Origin: Lysobacter soli
GTDB taxonomy: Bacteria; Pseudomonadota; Gammaproteobacteria; Xanthomonadales; Xanthomonadaceae
Assembly: GCF_003382285.1 (NCBI RefSeq)
Contig: NZ_QTJR01000003.1
Span: forward strand, 186,001-250,000
Length of the DNA stretch: 64,000 nt
Direction of reading: 5' to 3'
Of this stretch, positions 38,729-47,383 are shown one piece after another. Under the pieces are notes generated by a model. It had not been told where the DNA came from. It did not search any database and worked only from the letters and a program-made list of their open reading frames with translations. Numbering within the stretch: the stretch's first letter is position 1; every line of letters begins with the position of its first letter. The position numbers and the translations under genes are program-made.

Positions 38729-40027
38729 ATGACCGACGCAGTTTCCGAGCTTTACTCCGATACGTACGCAATCGCCCAGGACGCCGCCGACCCGCTGCGC
38801 GACATGCGCTCGCAGTTCCTGATCCCGCAACACGTCGGCGCCGACCAGGCATACTTCGTCGGCAATTCGCTGGGACTGCAGCCGCGCGGTGCGCGTGCGC
38901 ATGTCGAGGAAGTGCTGGACAAGTGGGCGCACGAAGCCGTCGAAGGCCACTTCACCGGCCAGGCGCAATGGATGCCGTACCACGAACTGGTGCGCGAATC
39001 GCTCGCGCGACTGGTCGGTGCGAAGCCGCTGGAAGTCGTGGCGATGAACACGCTCACGGCGAACCTGCATTTCATGATGGTGAGCTTCTACCGACCCACG
39101 CGCGAGCGGCCGGCGATCCTGGTCGAAGCAGGCGCGTTCCCGTCCGATCGCTACGCCGTCGAGTCGCAGATTCGTTTCCACGGATTCGATCCGGCGACGG
39201 ACCTGATCGAAGTGCAGCCCGATCGCGACGATGGCACGACGTCGATGGAAGCGATCGAGCGCGCGATCGCCACGCACGGCGCGCGACTCGCCCTCGTGCT
39301 GTGGCCGGGCGTGCAGTACCGCACCGGACAGGCGTTCGACCTGCCGCGCATCGTGAAGATCGCGCACGCGCACGGCGCCGTGTGCGGCTTCGACCTTGCG
39401 CACGCGGTAGGCAATCTCGAACTTGCGCTGCACGACAGCGGCGTCGATTTCGCCGTGTGGTGCCATTACAAGTACGTCAACAGCGGTCCGGGCGCGGTCG
39501 CCGGGTGCTTCGTCCACGAGCGCCACGCGCACAGCGATCGCCCGCGTTTCGCCGGCTGGTGGGGGCATGAGCAGAACACGCGCTTCCGCATGGGCCCGCA
39601 TTTCGTGCCGACGCCCGGCGCGGAAGGCTGGCAGCTGAGCAATCCGCCGATCCTCGGCATGGCGCCGCTGCGCGCTTCGCTGGAGCTGTTCGATGCGGCC
39701 GGCATGCCCGCGCTGCGCGCGAAATCGCTGCGCCTGACGGGCTATCTGGAAGCGCTGATCCGCGAGCGGCTGGACGGCACTCTGCAGATCGTCACGCCGG
39801 CCGACCCCGCCCAGCGCGGCTGCCAGCTGTCCCTTCGCGTGATCGGCGGCCGCGGTCTCACCGGCCGCGACGCGGGGCGCGCATTGTTCGATGATCTCGC
39901 CACACGCGGCGTGCTGGGCGATTGGCGCGAACCCGACGTCATCCGCATCTCGCCCACCCCGCTCTACAACACGCACGCGGACGTGCTGCGGTTTGTGCGT
40001 GCGGTAGAGGCATGGCGGGATGGTTGA
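38729..40027 (+). CDS. kynU: Kynureninase
   Basis: PLP enzyme of 432 aa that splits 3-hydroxykynurenine to 3-hydroxyanthranilate and alanine. The cofactor lysine is Lys248 in CHYKYVNSGPG; the family blocks GNSLGLQPR and FRMGPHFVPT are present. It starts five bases after the tautomerase gene. Just three bases after its stop the REP-bounded cassette begins, which separates it from the monooxygenase gene. Confidence 0.95.
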   Translation: MTDAVSELYSDTYAIAQDAADPLRDMRSQFLIPQHVGADQAYFVGNSLGLQPRGARAHVEEVLDKWAHEAVEGHFTGQAQWMPYHELVRESLARLVGAKPLEVVAMNTLTANLHFMMVSFYRPTRERPAILVEAGAFPSDRYAVESQIRFHGFDPATDLIEVQPDRDDGTTSMEAIERAIATHGARLALVLWPGVQYRTGQAFDLPRIVKIAHAHGAVCGFDLAHAVGNLELALHDSGVDFAVWCHYKYVNSGPGAVAGCFVHERHAHSDRPRFAGWWGHEQNTRFRMGPHFVPTPGAEGWQLSNPPILGMAPLRASLELFDAAGMPALRAKSLRLTGYLEALIRERLDGTLQIVTPADPAQRGCQLSLRVIGGRGLTGRDAGRALFDDLATRGVLGDWREPDVIRISPTPLYNTHADVLRFVRAVEAWRDG

Positions 40028-40030
40028 AGC

Positions 40031-40057
40031 TGTCATTCCCGCGAAGGCGGGAATCCA
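40031..40057 (+). repeat. REP-like palindrome, left end of the GIY-YIG cassette
   Basis: TGTCATTCCCGCGAAGGCGGGAATCCA, an exact 27-bp inverted match to 40385-40411. Each end folds by itself (ATTCCCGC / GCGGGAAT around GAAG). It begins three bases after the kynureninase stop. Confidence 0.9.
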
Positions 40058-40083
40058 AGTATCAGGCGTTTCAAGGATGAGGA

Positions 40084-40380
40084 ATGGCGAAGCAACCGGC
40101 GGTCTACATGCTGGCAAGCAATCGCAATGGCACGATCTATATCGGCGTGACGAGCAACCTGATGGCGCGCACCTGGCAACACCGCGAGGGCCTGATGTGA
40201 GGCTTTACAAAGCAACACGACGTCACGCGCCTGATCTGGTACGAACAGTGCGAAGACATGTCGGCCGCAATCCATCGAGAGAAGCAGTTGAAGAAGTGGA
40301 ACCGGGCATGGAAGGTCCGACTGATCGAAGAACGCAATCCTGAGTGGAGCGATCTGTGGCCCGGCCTTGCCGGCAACTGA
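40084..40380 (+). pseudogene. GIY-YIG nuclease interrupted by an in-frame TGA
   Basis: Reading frame of 98 codons for a small GIY-YIG endonuclease of the YhbQ/UPF0213 type, too broken to appear as one open frame. The N-terminal part has AVYMLASNRNGTIYIGVTSNL with the GIY-YIG residues and MART with the catalytic arginine; after a TGA at codon 39 (40198-40200) the frame continues without shift through GFTKQHDVTRLIWYE, HREKQLKKWNR (catalytic glutamate) to a normal end. AAGGA is six bases before the ATG. It is enclosed by exact 27-bp inverted repeats, so it looks like cargo of a small mobile element, recently inactivated or recoded. Confidence 0.85.
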
Positions 40381-40384
40381 CGCC

Positions 40385-40411
40385 TGGATTCCCGCCTTCG
40401 CGGGAATGACA
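40385..40411 (-). repeat. REP-like palindrome, right end of the GIY-YIG cassette
   Basis: TGGATTCCCGCCTTCGCGGGAATGACA, the exact reverse complement of the left end. It ends 15 bases before the GTG of kynurenine monooxygenase. A GC dinucleotide lies outside both ends (40029-40030 and 40412-40413), compatible with a two-base target duplication but far too short to prove it. Confidence 0.9.
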
Positions 40412-40426
40412 GCATGGGGACCGAAC

Positions 40427-41797
40427 GTGACTGCAATACCCGACAACCGCCACATCACCCTCATCGGCGCCGGCCTCGCCGGTGCGGTGCTCGCGACGCT
40501 GCTGGTGCAGCGCGGCTGGCGCGTGGACGTGTACGAGAAGCGCGGCGATCCGCGCGTGCAGGGCTATGGCGGTGGGCGTTCGATCAACCTCGCGCTGGCA
40601 GAGCGCGGCCGTCACGCGCTTCGACTCGCCGGGGCAGACGACGCGGTAATGAAGCACGCGGTGATGATGCGCGGCCGCATGGTGCACTTCCTCGATGGCC
40701 GCACCGACCTGCAGCGGTACGGTCGCGACGATAGCGAGGTGATCTGGTCGGTGCATCGCGGGGAACTCAATGTCGTGCTGCTCGACATCGCCGAACGCGC
40801 CGGCGCGCGGCTGCACTTCGACCGGGGGTTGTCGAACGTCGATTTCGACGCGCGCATCGCGATGTTCACCGATCCGCGCGACGGCAGCACGCACCAGGTG
40901 GCATTCGAATCACTCGTCGGTGCGGACGGCGCGGGATCGGCATTGCGCTCTGCGATGACGAAGCAGGTCGATCTGGGCGAACGCACCGAATCGCTCGGGC
41001 ATTCGTACAAGGAGCTGGAGATCCCGCCTGCGCGGGACGGCAGCTTCAGCATCGAGCCCAACGCACTGCACATCTGGCCGCGCGGCCGTTACATGTGCAT
41101 TGCCCTGCCCAACGACGAACGCACCTTCACCGTCACGCTGTTCCTGCCCAACGAAGGCGATCCGAGCTTCGCGACGGTGCGTACCGGACATGACGCGCGC
41201 GCGTTGTTCGAACGCGACTTCGCCGATGCGCTGCCGCTGATTCCGGATCTGGAGCAGGATTTCGAGCGCAACCCGACCGGCATCCTCGCGACGCTTTACC
41301 TTGATCGCTGGCACCTGGACGGTCGCGCCGTGCTGCTCGGCGACGCCGCGCACGCGATGGTGCCGTTCCACGGGCAAGGCATGAACTGCGCGTTCGAGGA
41401 CTGTGTCGCACTGGCCGAACAACTCGATGCCCAGCCCGACCGCGCGGCCGCATTCGCCGCGTTCCAGGCCGATCGCCTGCCGAACGCCCGTGCGATCCAG
41501 CAGATGGCGCTGGAGAACTACCTGGAGATGCGCGACCGCGTGGATGACGACGATTACCTGCTGCAGCGCGCGCTCGAACGCGAACTCGCGCAGCGTCATC
41601 CGGATCGCTTCATGCCGCGCTATGCGATGGTGACCTTCCACCGCATTCCGTATGCCAGGGCGTTCGAGCGCGGACGGCAGCAACGCGACCTGCTGGTCGA
41701 CCTCACACGCGGCCATGCGTCGCTCGACACCCTCGACTGGAACGTGGTCGACGCCGCCGTGCGCGAACGCCTCTCGCCGCTGCCCGTGGACGCCTGA
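40427..41797 (+). CDS. kmo: Kynurenine 3-monooxygenase
   Basis: FAD and NADPH dependent hydroxylase of 456 aa making 3-hydroxykynurenine. The FAD loop GAGLAG is at 14-19, the DG-type motif is in GADGAGSAL, and the second FAD motif is in LLGDAAHAMVPFHGQGMNCAFED. I chose GTG with GGGGA six bases upstream; longer frames begin inside the adjoining repeat and would add the peptide AWIPAFAGMT, which is translation of REP DNA. Ends two bases before sbcB. Confidence 0.95.
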   Translation: MTAIPDNRHITLIGAGLAGAVLATLLVQRGWRVDVYEKRGDPRVQGYGGGRSINLALAERGRHALRLAGADDAVMKHAVMMRGRMVHFLDGRTDLQRYGRDDSEVIWSVHRGELNVVLLDIAERAGARLHFDRGLSNVDFDARIAMFTDPRDGSTHQVAFESLVGADGAGSALRSAMTKQVDLGERTESLGHSYKELEIPPARDGSFSIEPNALHIWPRGRYMCIALPNDERTFTVTLFLPNEGDPSFATVRTGHDARALFERDFADALPLIPDLEQDFERNPTGILATLYLDRWHLDGRAVLLGDAAHAMVPFHGQGMNCAFEDCVALAEQLDAQPDRAAAFAAFQADRLPNARAIQQMALENYLEMRDRVDDDDYLLQRALERELAQRHPDRFMPRYAMVTFHRIPYARAFERGRQQRDLLVDLTRGHASLDTLDWNVVDAAVRERLSPLPVDA

Positions 41798-41798
41798 C

Positions 41799-43241
41799 GT
41801 GCCGGGCAGCTTTCTTTTCTACGACCTGGAAACCTTCGGCGCCGATCCGCGCACCACGCGCATCGCGCAGTTCGCGGCGATCCGTACCGACTGCGACCTC
41901 AACCAGATCGAAACGCCGATCAGCGTGTTCGTGCGGCCTGCCGACGACCTCCTGCCGTCGCCCGGCGCCACCATGGTCACCGGCATCACGCCGCAGCACG
42001 CGCTGCGCGAGGGCATGAGCGAAGCGGCGGCGTTCGCGCTGATCTTCGAGGAGATGGCGCGGCCGGAAACCTGCTCGCTTGGCTACAACTCGCTGCGCTT
42101 CGACGACGAGTTCATCCGCCACGGCCTGTTCCGCAATTTCTTCGACGCGTACGAGCGCGAGTGGCGCGGCGGCAGTTCGCGCTGGGACCTGCTCGACGTG
42201 TTGCGCCTGGCGCATGCGATCCGTCCGGACGGGCTGGTCTGGCCCACGCGCGAGGATGGCGCGACGTCGTTCAAGCTCGAACACCTCGCCGAAGCAAACG
42301 GCGTCCGCATCGGCGACGCGCACGAGGCGCTCTCGGACGTACGTGCGCTGATCGGCCTCGCACGCAAACTGAAGGAAGCACAGCCGCGCCTGTGGGACTA
42401 CGCGCTTCGCCTGCGCGACAAGCGCTACGCATCGAGCCTGCTCGACGTCATCGCGATGAAGCCCGTGCTGCACGTATCGCAGAAGTTCCCGGCCAGCCGC
42501 CTGTGCGCCGCGCCGGTGCTGCCGATCGCGCGACATCCGCGCATCGACAGCCGCGTGATCGTGTTCGATCTCGAACAGGATCCCGATGCACTGCTGCGCC
42601 TCAGCCCGGAAGGCATCGCCGAGCGTCTTTACGTGCGCGCGGCCGACCTGCCCGAAGGCGAATCGCGCGTTGCGCTCAAGGAAGTGCACACCAACCGCTG
42701 CCCGGCGCTGATTTCGTGGGATCACCTGCGCGGGCCGGATTTCGACCGCCTGCGCATCGATCCGGTGCTCGCCGAGGAACGCGCCGCGCGCATCCGCGAG
42801 GCCGGTCCGGAAATCGCGGAGAAAGTGCGGCAGGTGTTCGGCGTCGAGCGCGAACGCGTGGCCTCCGACGTGGATGCCTCGCTTTACGATGGCTTCATCG
42901 GTGACAGCGACAAGCGCCTGTTCCCGCAGGTGCGCACCACGCCGCCGGAATCGCTGGGGCTGGCCGAGTTCGCGTTCCGCGACGCGCGCCTGCCGGAGAT
43001 GCTGTTCCGCTACCGCGCACGCAACTGGCCCGAAACGCTGGACGCGGAAGAATGGGCGCGCTGGAACGATTACCGTCGCTGGCGGCTGTACGACGAATCC
43101 GGCGCCTCCGAGTACAGCTTCGCGCGTTTCGCCGAGGAAATCGGCCTGCTGCGCGCCCTGCACGCGCAGGACACGCAGAAGCAGGTATTGCTCGATCAGC
43201 TCGAAATCTGGGGGCGGGACATCGCGGCCGGGCTGGAATAA
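41799..43241 (+). CDS. sbcB: Exodeoxyribonuclease I
   Basis: 3'-5' single-strand DNA exonuclease for recombination and repair, 480 aa. The DEDD exonuclease motif I is FYDLETFG (Asp and Glu near residues 7-9), and the exoIII part has HEALSDVRA with the catalytic histidine and aspartate. The C-terminal region has the SH3-like and helical domains of the family. The start is GTG, one base after the kmo stop, so it shares the kynurenine transcript without an obvious functional link. Confidence 0.93.
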   Translation: MPGSFLFYDLETFGADPRTTRIAQFAAIRTDCDLNQIETPISVFVRPADDLLPSPGATMVTGITPQHALREGMSEAAAFALIFEEMARPETCSLGYNSLRFDDEFIRHGLFRNFFDAYEREWRGGSSRWDLLDVLRLAHAIRPDGLVWPTREDGATSFKLEHLAEANGVRIGDAHEALSDVRALIGLARKLKEAQPRLWDYALRLRDKRYASSLLDVIAMKPVLHVSQKFPASRLCAAPVLPIARHPRIDSRVIVFDLEQDPDALLRLSPEGIAERLYVRAADLPEGESRVALKEVHTNRCPALISWDHLRGPDFDRLRIDPVLAEERAARIREAGPEIAEKVRQVFGVERERVASDVDASLYDGFIGDSDKRLFPQVRTTPPESLGLAEFAFRDARLPEMLFRYRARNWPETLDAEEWARWNDYRRWRLYDESGASEYSFARFAEEIGLLRALHAQDTQKQVLLDQLEIWGRDIAAGLE

Positions 43242-43289
43242 GCGCCCGCCGCGCCCCAGATAGGACCCAAGCCCCGGACTCCCCGCCTC

Positions 43290-43976
43290 ATGGCCACCTA
43301 TTTCAGCGAAGCAAGCTTCAAGTTCCTGCGCGGCATCGCGCGCAACAACAACCGTACGTGGTTCCAGACCCACAAGGCCGACTACGACGCGCACCTGAAG
43401 GAACCGTTCCAGCGCCTGCTGACCGACCTGCAGCCCGGGCTCGCCGGCGTGAGCGAGCACTATCGCGCCGCACCGAGCGGTGTCGGCGGTTCGCTGTTCC
43501 GCATCCAGCGCGACACGCGCTTCGCCAACGACAAGACGCCGTACAAGACCTGGCAGGGCGCGCGGCTGTTCCACGAGCGCGGGCGCCAGGTCGAAGCGCC
43601 GTCGTTCTACGTGCAGATCCAGCCGGGCAACTGCTTCGTCGGCGCGGGCCTGTGGCATCCGCAGCCGGACACGCTGCGTCGCGTGCGCCACTTCATCGTC
43701 GACAACCCGGGCAGCTGGAAAGCCGCCGCGCACGACGCGAAGTTCCGCCGACGCTTCGACCTCGACGAGGACGAGATGCTCACGCGCATGCCGCGCGGCT
43801 TCCCCGACGACTTCGAGTTCGCCGACGACCTCAAGCGCAAGAACTTCGTCGCATTCCGCGTGATCGATGACGCCACCATGATCGGCCCGCGCCTCTTGAA
43901 GACACTGGAAACCGACCTGAACGGCATGGCGAAGTTCGTCGATTACCTGTGCGCGGCGCTGGATCTGGAATTCTGA
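43290..43976 (+). CDS. DUF2461 family protein
   Basis: A 228-aa protein of the DUF2461 (TIGR02453) family, whose bacterial members are widespread and uncharacterised. The typical stretches FLRGIARNNNRTWFQ and FANDKTPYKTW are clear. It follows sbcB by 48 bases and is convergent with the cyclopropane synthase gene with only 16 bases between stops. Confidence 0.88.
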   Translation: MATYFSEASFKFLRGIARNNNRTWFQTHKADYDAHLKEPFQRLLTDLQPGLAGVSEHYRAAPSGVGGSLFRIQRDTRFANDKTPYKTWQGARLFHERGRQVEAPSFYVQIQPGNCFVGAGLWHPQPDTLRRVRHFIVDNPGSWKAAAHDAKFRRRFDLDEDEMLTRMPRGFPDDFEFADDLKRKNFVAFRVIDDATMIGPRLLKTLETDLNGMAKFVDYLCAALDLEF

Positions 43977-43992
43977 TCCGCAGCGAAACGGC

Positions 43993-45120
43993 TCAACGCG
44001 GCGCGACGTAACCGCCCGGCACGCCCTTCGGCGACAGCACCAGCTGCCACAGCTGCGAATGCCGGCTGCGGAAGGTCGCCATCGACGCGGACAGATAGAA
44101 GCGCCACATCCGGCGGAAGCGCTCGTCGTAGCGGTCGTCCAGCTGGGGCCAGGCGCGTTCGACGTTCGCGCGCCAGGCCTGCAGCGTGCGGTCGTAGTCG
44201 GCGCCGAAGTTGTGCCAGTCCTCCAGCACGAACAGGCCTTCGCTCGCCTGCGCGATCTGCGCGGCCGAAGGCAGCATGGAGTTCGGGAAGATGTACTTGC
44301 CGATCCACGGATCGGTATGCCGCACCGAGCGGTTGGTGCCGATGGTGTGCAGCAGGAACAGGCCGTCGTCGCCGAGGCAGCGCTGCGCGACTTCGAAGTA
44401 CGTGCGGTAGTTCTTCACGCCGACGTGTTCGAACATGCCCAGCGAGAACGAACGGTCGAACCGCTCATCGAGTTCCCGGTAATCCTGCAGGCGGATGTCG
44501 ATCGGCAATCCCTGGCACAGCTCGCGCGCGAAGGCCGCCTGTTCGCGCGAGACCGTCACGCCGACGCCGGTGATGCCGTAGCGTTCGGCCGCGAACTTCA
44601 GCGCCTCGCCCCAGCCGCAGCCGATGTCGAGCACCTTCATGCCCGGCTGCAGGCCGAGCTTGCGGCAGACCAGGTCGAGCTTGGCTTCCTGCGCGTCGTC
44701 GAGGTTGTCGATCAGCGCGCCGTCGCGGTCGCGCCAGTACGCGCAGCTGTAGACCAGGCGCTTGCCGAGCATCGCGCGATACAGGTCGTTGCCGAGGTCG
44801 TAGTGGCGCTCGCCCACCTGGAAACTGCGCCGGCGGCTCTGCAGGTTGGTGAAGCGCGCCCGCAGCGCGTCGATGGCCAGGCCGATGCCGTGGACCTTCT
44901 GGTCGAGGTCCGCCGCGATCATGCGGTAGAGCATTCCGTCCAGCGACGGCACGCGCCACCACCCGTCCATGTACGACTCGCCCAGGCCCAGCGAGCCTTG
45001 CGAGAGCACGCGCGCGTGGAAGCGCTCGTCCTCGACGTGGAGGTCCCAGGGCCGGTCGCCGTCCAGGCGGACATCGGCCAACGACAACAGTTGCTCGACC
45101 CGACTGCGCAATGCGGACAT
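43993..45120 (-). CDS. cfa: Cyclopropane-fatty-acyl-phospholipid synthase
   Basis: SAM-dependent enzyme that adds a methylene bridge to unsaturated acyl chains of membrane lipids. The 375-aa protein has the SAM motif VLDIGCGWGEALKFAAE, the preceding RHYDLGNDLYRAMLGKRLVYS and the active-site SLGMFEHVG region. I chose MSALRSRVEQ; the much longer open frame is a shadow of the lipoprotein gene upstream. Confidence 0.93.
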   Translation of the reverse strand: MSALRSRVEQLLSLADVRLDGDRPWDLHVEDERFHARVLSQGSLGLGESYMDGWWRVPSLDGMLYRMIAADLDQKVHGIGLAIDALRARFTNLQSRRRSFQVGERHYDLGNDLYRAMLGKRLVYSCAYWRDRDGALIDNLDDAQEAKLDLVCRKLGLQPGMKVLDIGCGWGEALKFAAERYGITGVGVTVSREQAAFARELCQGLPIDIRLQDYRELDERFDRSFSLGMFEHVGVKNYRTYFEVAQRCLGDDGLFLLHTIGTNRSVRHTDPWIGKYIFPNSMLPSAAQIAQASEGLFVLEDWHNFGADYDRTLQAWRANVERAWPQLDDRYDERFRRMWRFYLSASMATFRSRHSQLWQLVLSPKGVPGGYVAPR

Positions 45121-45194
45121 GGCGACTCCGGCGAGGCGGACGCCGGCCTGCCCGGCGTCGGTGTGCCCGGCCGACGTGGCCGGGATGCCCGATC

Positions 45195-46070
45195 CTAGCG
45201 CGCCGGAGGCGTCGGGGTCGCGACGGGGGCCGGCGCGGGCGCGGCGGCGAACAGCGGCCGGAACTCCGGCGCCAGGTGCGGCAGGAGCACGTCGACGGGC
45301 ACTTCCACCGTCTGCGTGCCGTCCGAATACGGCCCTACCTGGTAGGGCGCGAAGACGAACCGCAGGCCGGACAGGCGCCCGTCGGGCGCGGCGACCGGTT
45401 CGAACAGCGCGAAATCCGACGGCTCCGGCTGCGTGCCGTCGTCGATCATCTTCGAGGCGTTCTTCACCACTTCGGCGCGTTCCTCGGCCGGCAGGTCGTC
45501 GGCATCCACGCGCTGCGACAGCGCGGCGTGCAACTGCTCGCGAACGTAGTCGGAAATGGCCGTCCAGCCGGCGGCACTCGGAACCAGCTGCTGCGCCGTG
45601 AGCAGGCGGTTCTGCTTCGGCAACCAGACGAAGCGCGCGATCAGCGGCGCACCGTGCGCGCCGCCGGTGTAACTGCTGCCGTCGGCGGCCACGGCCACCA
45701 CGTCGGGCGTGTGCATCAGTTCGGTGAAGCTCAGCGACAGGTCGTACGGCGCACTGGTCGCACCGCCGGGCTGGCTGCGCGCCTTGGCTGCTTCGATCAG
45801 GTCGTTGCGCGCGGTGTCGGCGTATTTCTTCAGCTCCGCGGCAAGGCCCGGGTACTGCTCGGCCGGCACCTGGTAGCTGATGCCGATGATGTAGTCCGAC
45901 GTGGATTCGGACACGTCTTCCAGCTTCACGTCGGCAGGCGCGACGATGGCCGTATCGCCCGGCGCCGTGGCGGGCGCGCCGGGGGTGGCGACGGGAGCGG
46001 CGGGTTCGGGTTCGCGCTTGCACGCGATGAGCGCTGCGGACAGCGCGAGGGGCAACAACAATCGCTTCAT
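45195..46070 (-). CDS. DUF3298/RsiV-like lipoprotein
   Basis: Exported lipoprotein of 291 aa. The signal peptide ends in LIACKR, with the lipidated cysteine at about residue 17. A proline/alanine-rich linker leads into a DUF4163/DUF3298 region, recognisable by SYTGGAHGAPLI and the late FVFAPYQVGPYSDGT, as in RsiV-type anti-sigma factors and the Bacillus PdaC group. The C-terminus is a proline-alanine tail. No sigma factor gene is next to it, so an envelope role is more likely than anti-sigma activity. Confidence 0.85.
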   Translation of the reverse strand: MKRLLLPLALSAALIACKREPEPAAPVATPGAPATAPGDTAIVAPADVKLEDVSESTSDYIIGISYQVPAEQYPGLAAELKKYADTARNDLIEAAKARSQPGGATSAPYDLSLSFTELMHTPDVVAVAADGSSYTGGAHGAPLIARFVWLPKQNRLLTAQQLVPSAAGWTAISDYVREQLHAALSQRVDADDLPAEERAEVVKNASKMIDDGTQPEPSDFALFEPVAAPDGRLSGLRFVFAPYQVGPYSDGTQTVEVPVDVLLPHLAPEFRPLFAAAPAPAPVATPTPPAR

Positions 46071-46149
46071 GGGCAATCCCTTGTCATCGCCGCAGGTTAG
46101 CGGCGGCGGCGTGATGCCCGGATCGACGCATCCCGGGCCGCGCGCGGGA

Positions 46150-46869
46150 TTACCAGCTGTCGCGCTTGGGCAGCAGGCCGCGCAGTTCGGCGTCGGTGAG
46201 GTTGCGCCACTGGCCGGGCTTGAGGTGCCCGAGCTTGACGTTGCCGATGCGCACGCGCATGAGCTGCTTCACGCGGAAGCCGAAGTGCGCGGCCATCAGG
46301 CGGATCTGGCGGTTGAGGCCCTGCACCAGCACGATGCGGAAGCCGAACCGGTTCAGGCGCCCGGTCTTGCACGGCAGTGTGGTTTCGCCGTGCACCGGCA
46401 CGCCGCGCGCCATGCCGCGCAGGAACTCGTCGGTCACCGCGTGGTTCACCGCGACCAGGTATTCCTTCTCCAGCTTGTTCTCGGCGCGCAGGATCTCGTT
46501 GACGATGTCGCCGTTGCTGGTCAGCAGGATCAGCCCTTCGGAATCCTTGTCCAGGCGGCCGATCGGGAAGATGCGGCGCTCGTGGCCGACGAAGTCGACG
46601 ATGTTGCCCTTCACCGTGGACTCGGTCGTGCAGGTCACGCCGACCGGCTTGTTGAGCGCGATGTAGACGTGCTGGCGCTTGTTCTTTGCGACCGTGCGCG
46701 CCTTCAGCGGCTGGCCGTCGACCAGGACTTCATCGCCCTCGCCCACTTCGGCGCCGACGCGCGCGCGCAGGCCGTTGACCGTGACCCGGCCTTCGGCGAT
46801 GAGGCCGTCGGCCTCGCGCCGCGAGCAGTAGCCGGTGTCGCTGATGTGCTTGTTCAGGCGCATGCGCAT
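46150..46869 (-). CDS. rluF: RluF-like 23S rRNA pseudouridine synthase
   Basis: RsuA-family pseudouridine synthase of 239 aa. An N-terminal S4 domain (MRLNKHISDTGYCSRREAD) binds RNA; the catalytic aspartate is in the motif GRLDKDSEGL. The RluF group modifies 23S rRNA position 2604 in E. coli. Two in-frame ATGs six bases apart can start it; the first is used here. The C-terminus ends in LPKRDSW. Confidence 0.88.
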   Translation of the reverse strand: MRMRLNKHISDTGYCSRREADGLIAEGRVTVNGLRARVGAEVGEGDEVLVDGQPLKARTVAKNKRQHVYIALNKPVGVTCTTESTVKGNIVDFVGHERRIFPIGRLDKDSEGLILLTSNGDIVNEILRAENKLEKEYLVAVNHAVTDEFLRGMARGVPVHGETTLPCKTGRLNRFGFRIVLVQGLNRQIRLMAAHFGFRVKQLMRVRIGNVKLGHLKPGQWRNLTDAELRGLLPKRDSW

Positions 46870-47065
46870 TAGCGCCGGTGCGGCGCGGGTGTCGGGGGAC
46901 GGGGCGCGAATGCTGTCATACCTTGGCCTTCCACGCATCCCGGCGTGCGCTCAAGCGCAAATCACCGCCAACCGAGGGGCCGGGAAAGCGGCGCTTCCGG
47001 GCGGGCTGTCTGAATCCGGCGCCTGCCGCCACGGAACCGCCGCTTCCGGCCACTGACTGGGGCCG

Positions 47066-47344
47066 TCAGGCGAGCAGCTGGTTGTATTCCGGATGCCGCT
47101 CCGCCCACGCGGCCGCGTACGCGCACCGGGGATGTACGTGCCAGCCCTGCGCCTTGGCGTATTCGAAGGCGGCCTTCACCAGTTCGCCTGCAATGCCCCG
47201 CCCGCCGATGGCGTCCGGCACGCCGGTGTGGGTGATCACCAGGCGGTCGCCTTCGCGCTGGTACTCCAGCACGGCGACCTCGCCATCGACGGTGGTGGTG
47301 AAGACGCCCGATGCGGGATCGTGCTCGATCTGGTGCGTGGTCAT
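47066..47344 (-). CDS. YjdJ-type GNAT-like protein
   Basis: Minimal GNAT domain of 92 aa with the acetyl-CoA loop in GGRGIAGELVKAAFEYAKAQGW and the ending HPRCAYAAAWAERHPEYNQLL, typical of the Gcn5-related YjdJ group (DUF4442-like size, unknown substrate). It lies 39 bases before the histone-like gene on the same strand. Confidence 0.85.
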   Translation of the reverse strand: MTTHQIEHDPASGVFTTTVDGEVAVLEYQREGDRLVITHTGVPDAIGGRGIAGELVKAAFEYAKAQGWHVHPRCAYAAAWAERHPEYNQLLA

Positions 47345-47383
47345 GACGGAATCCGGTGGAAGCCAGGCGCGATCATGCCGCGC

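Noticed and set aside
40367-40426. Upstream start for kynurenine monooxygenase
   Set aside because: It would translate REP DNA into AWIPAFAGMT; a GTG with a good ribosome site lies just after the repeat. The same false peptide appears in other frames crossing these repeats.
46870-47065. Possible gene or regulatory RNA between rluF and the GNAT gene
   Set aside because: No start with a ribosome site, no clear stem with a T tract and no recognisable protein.
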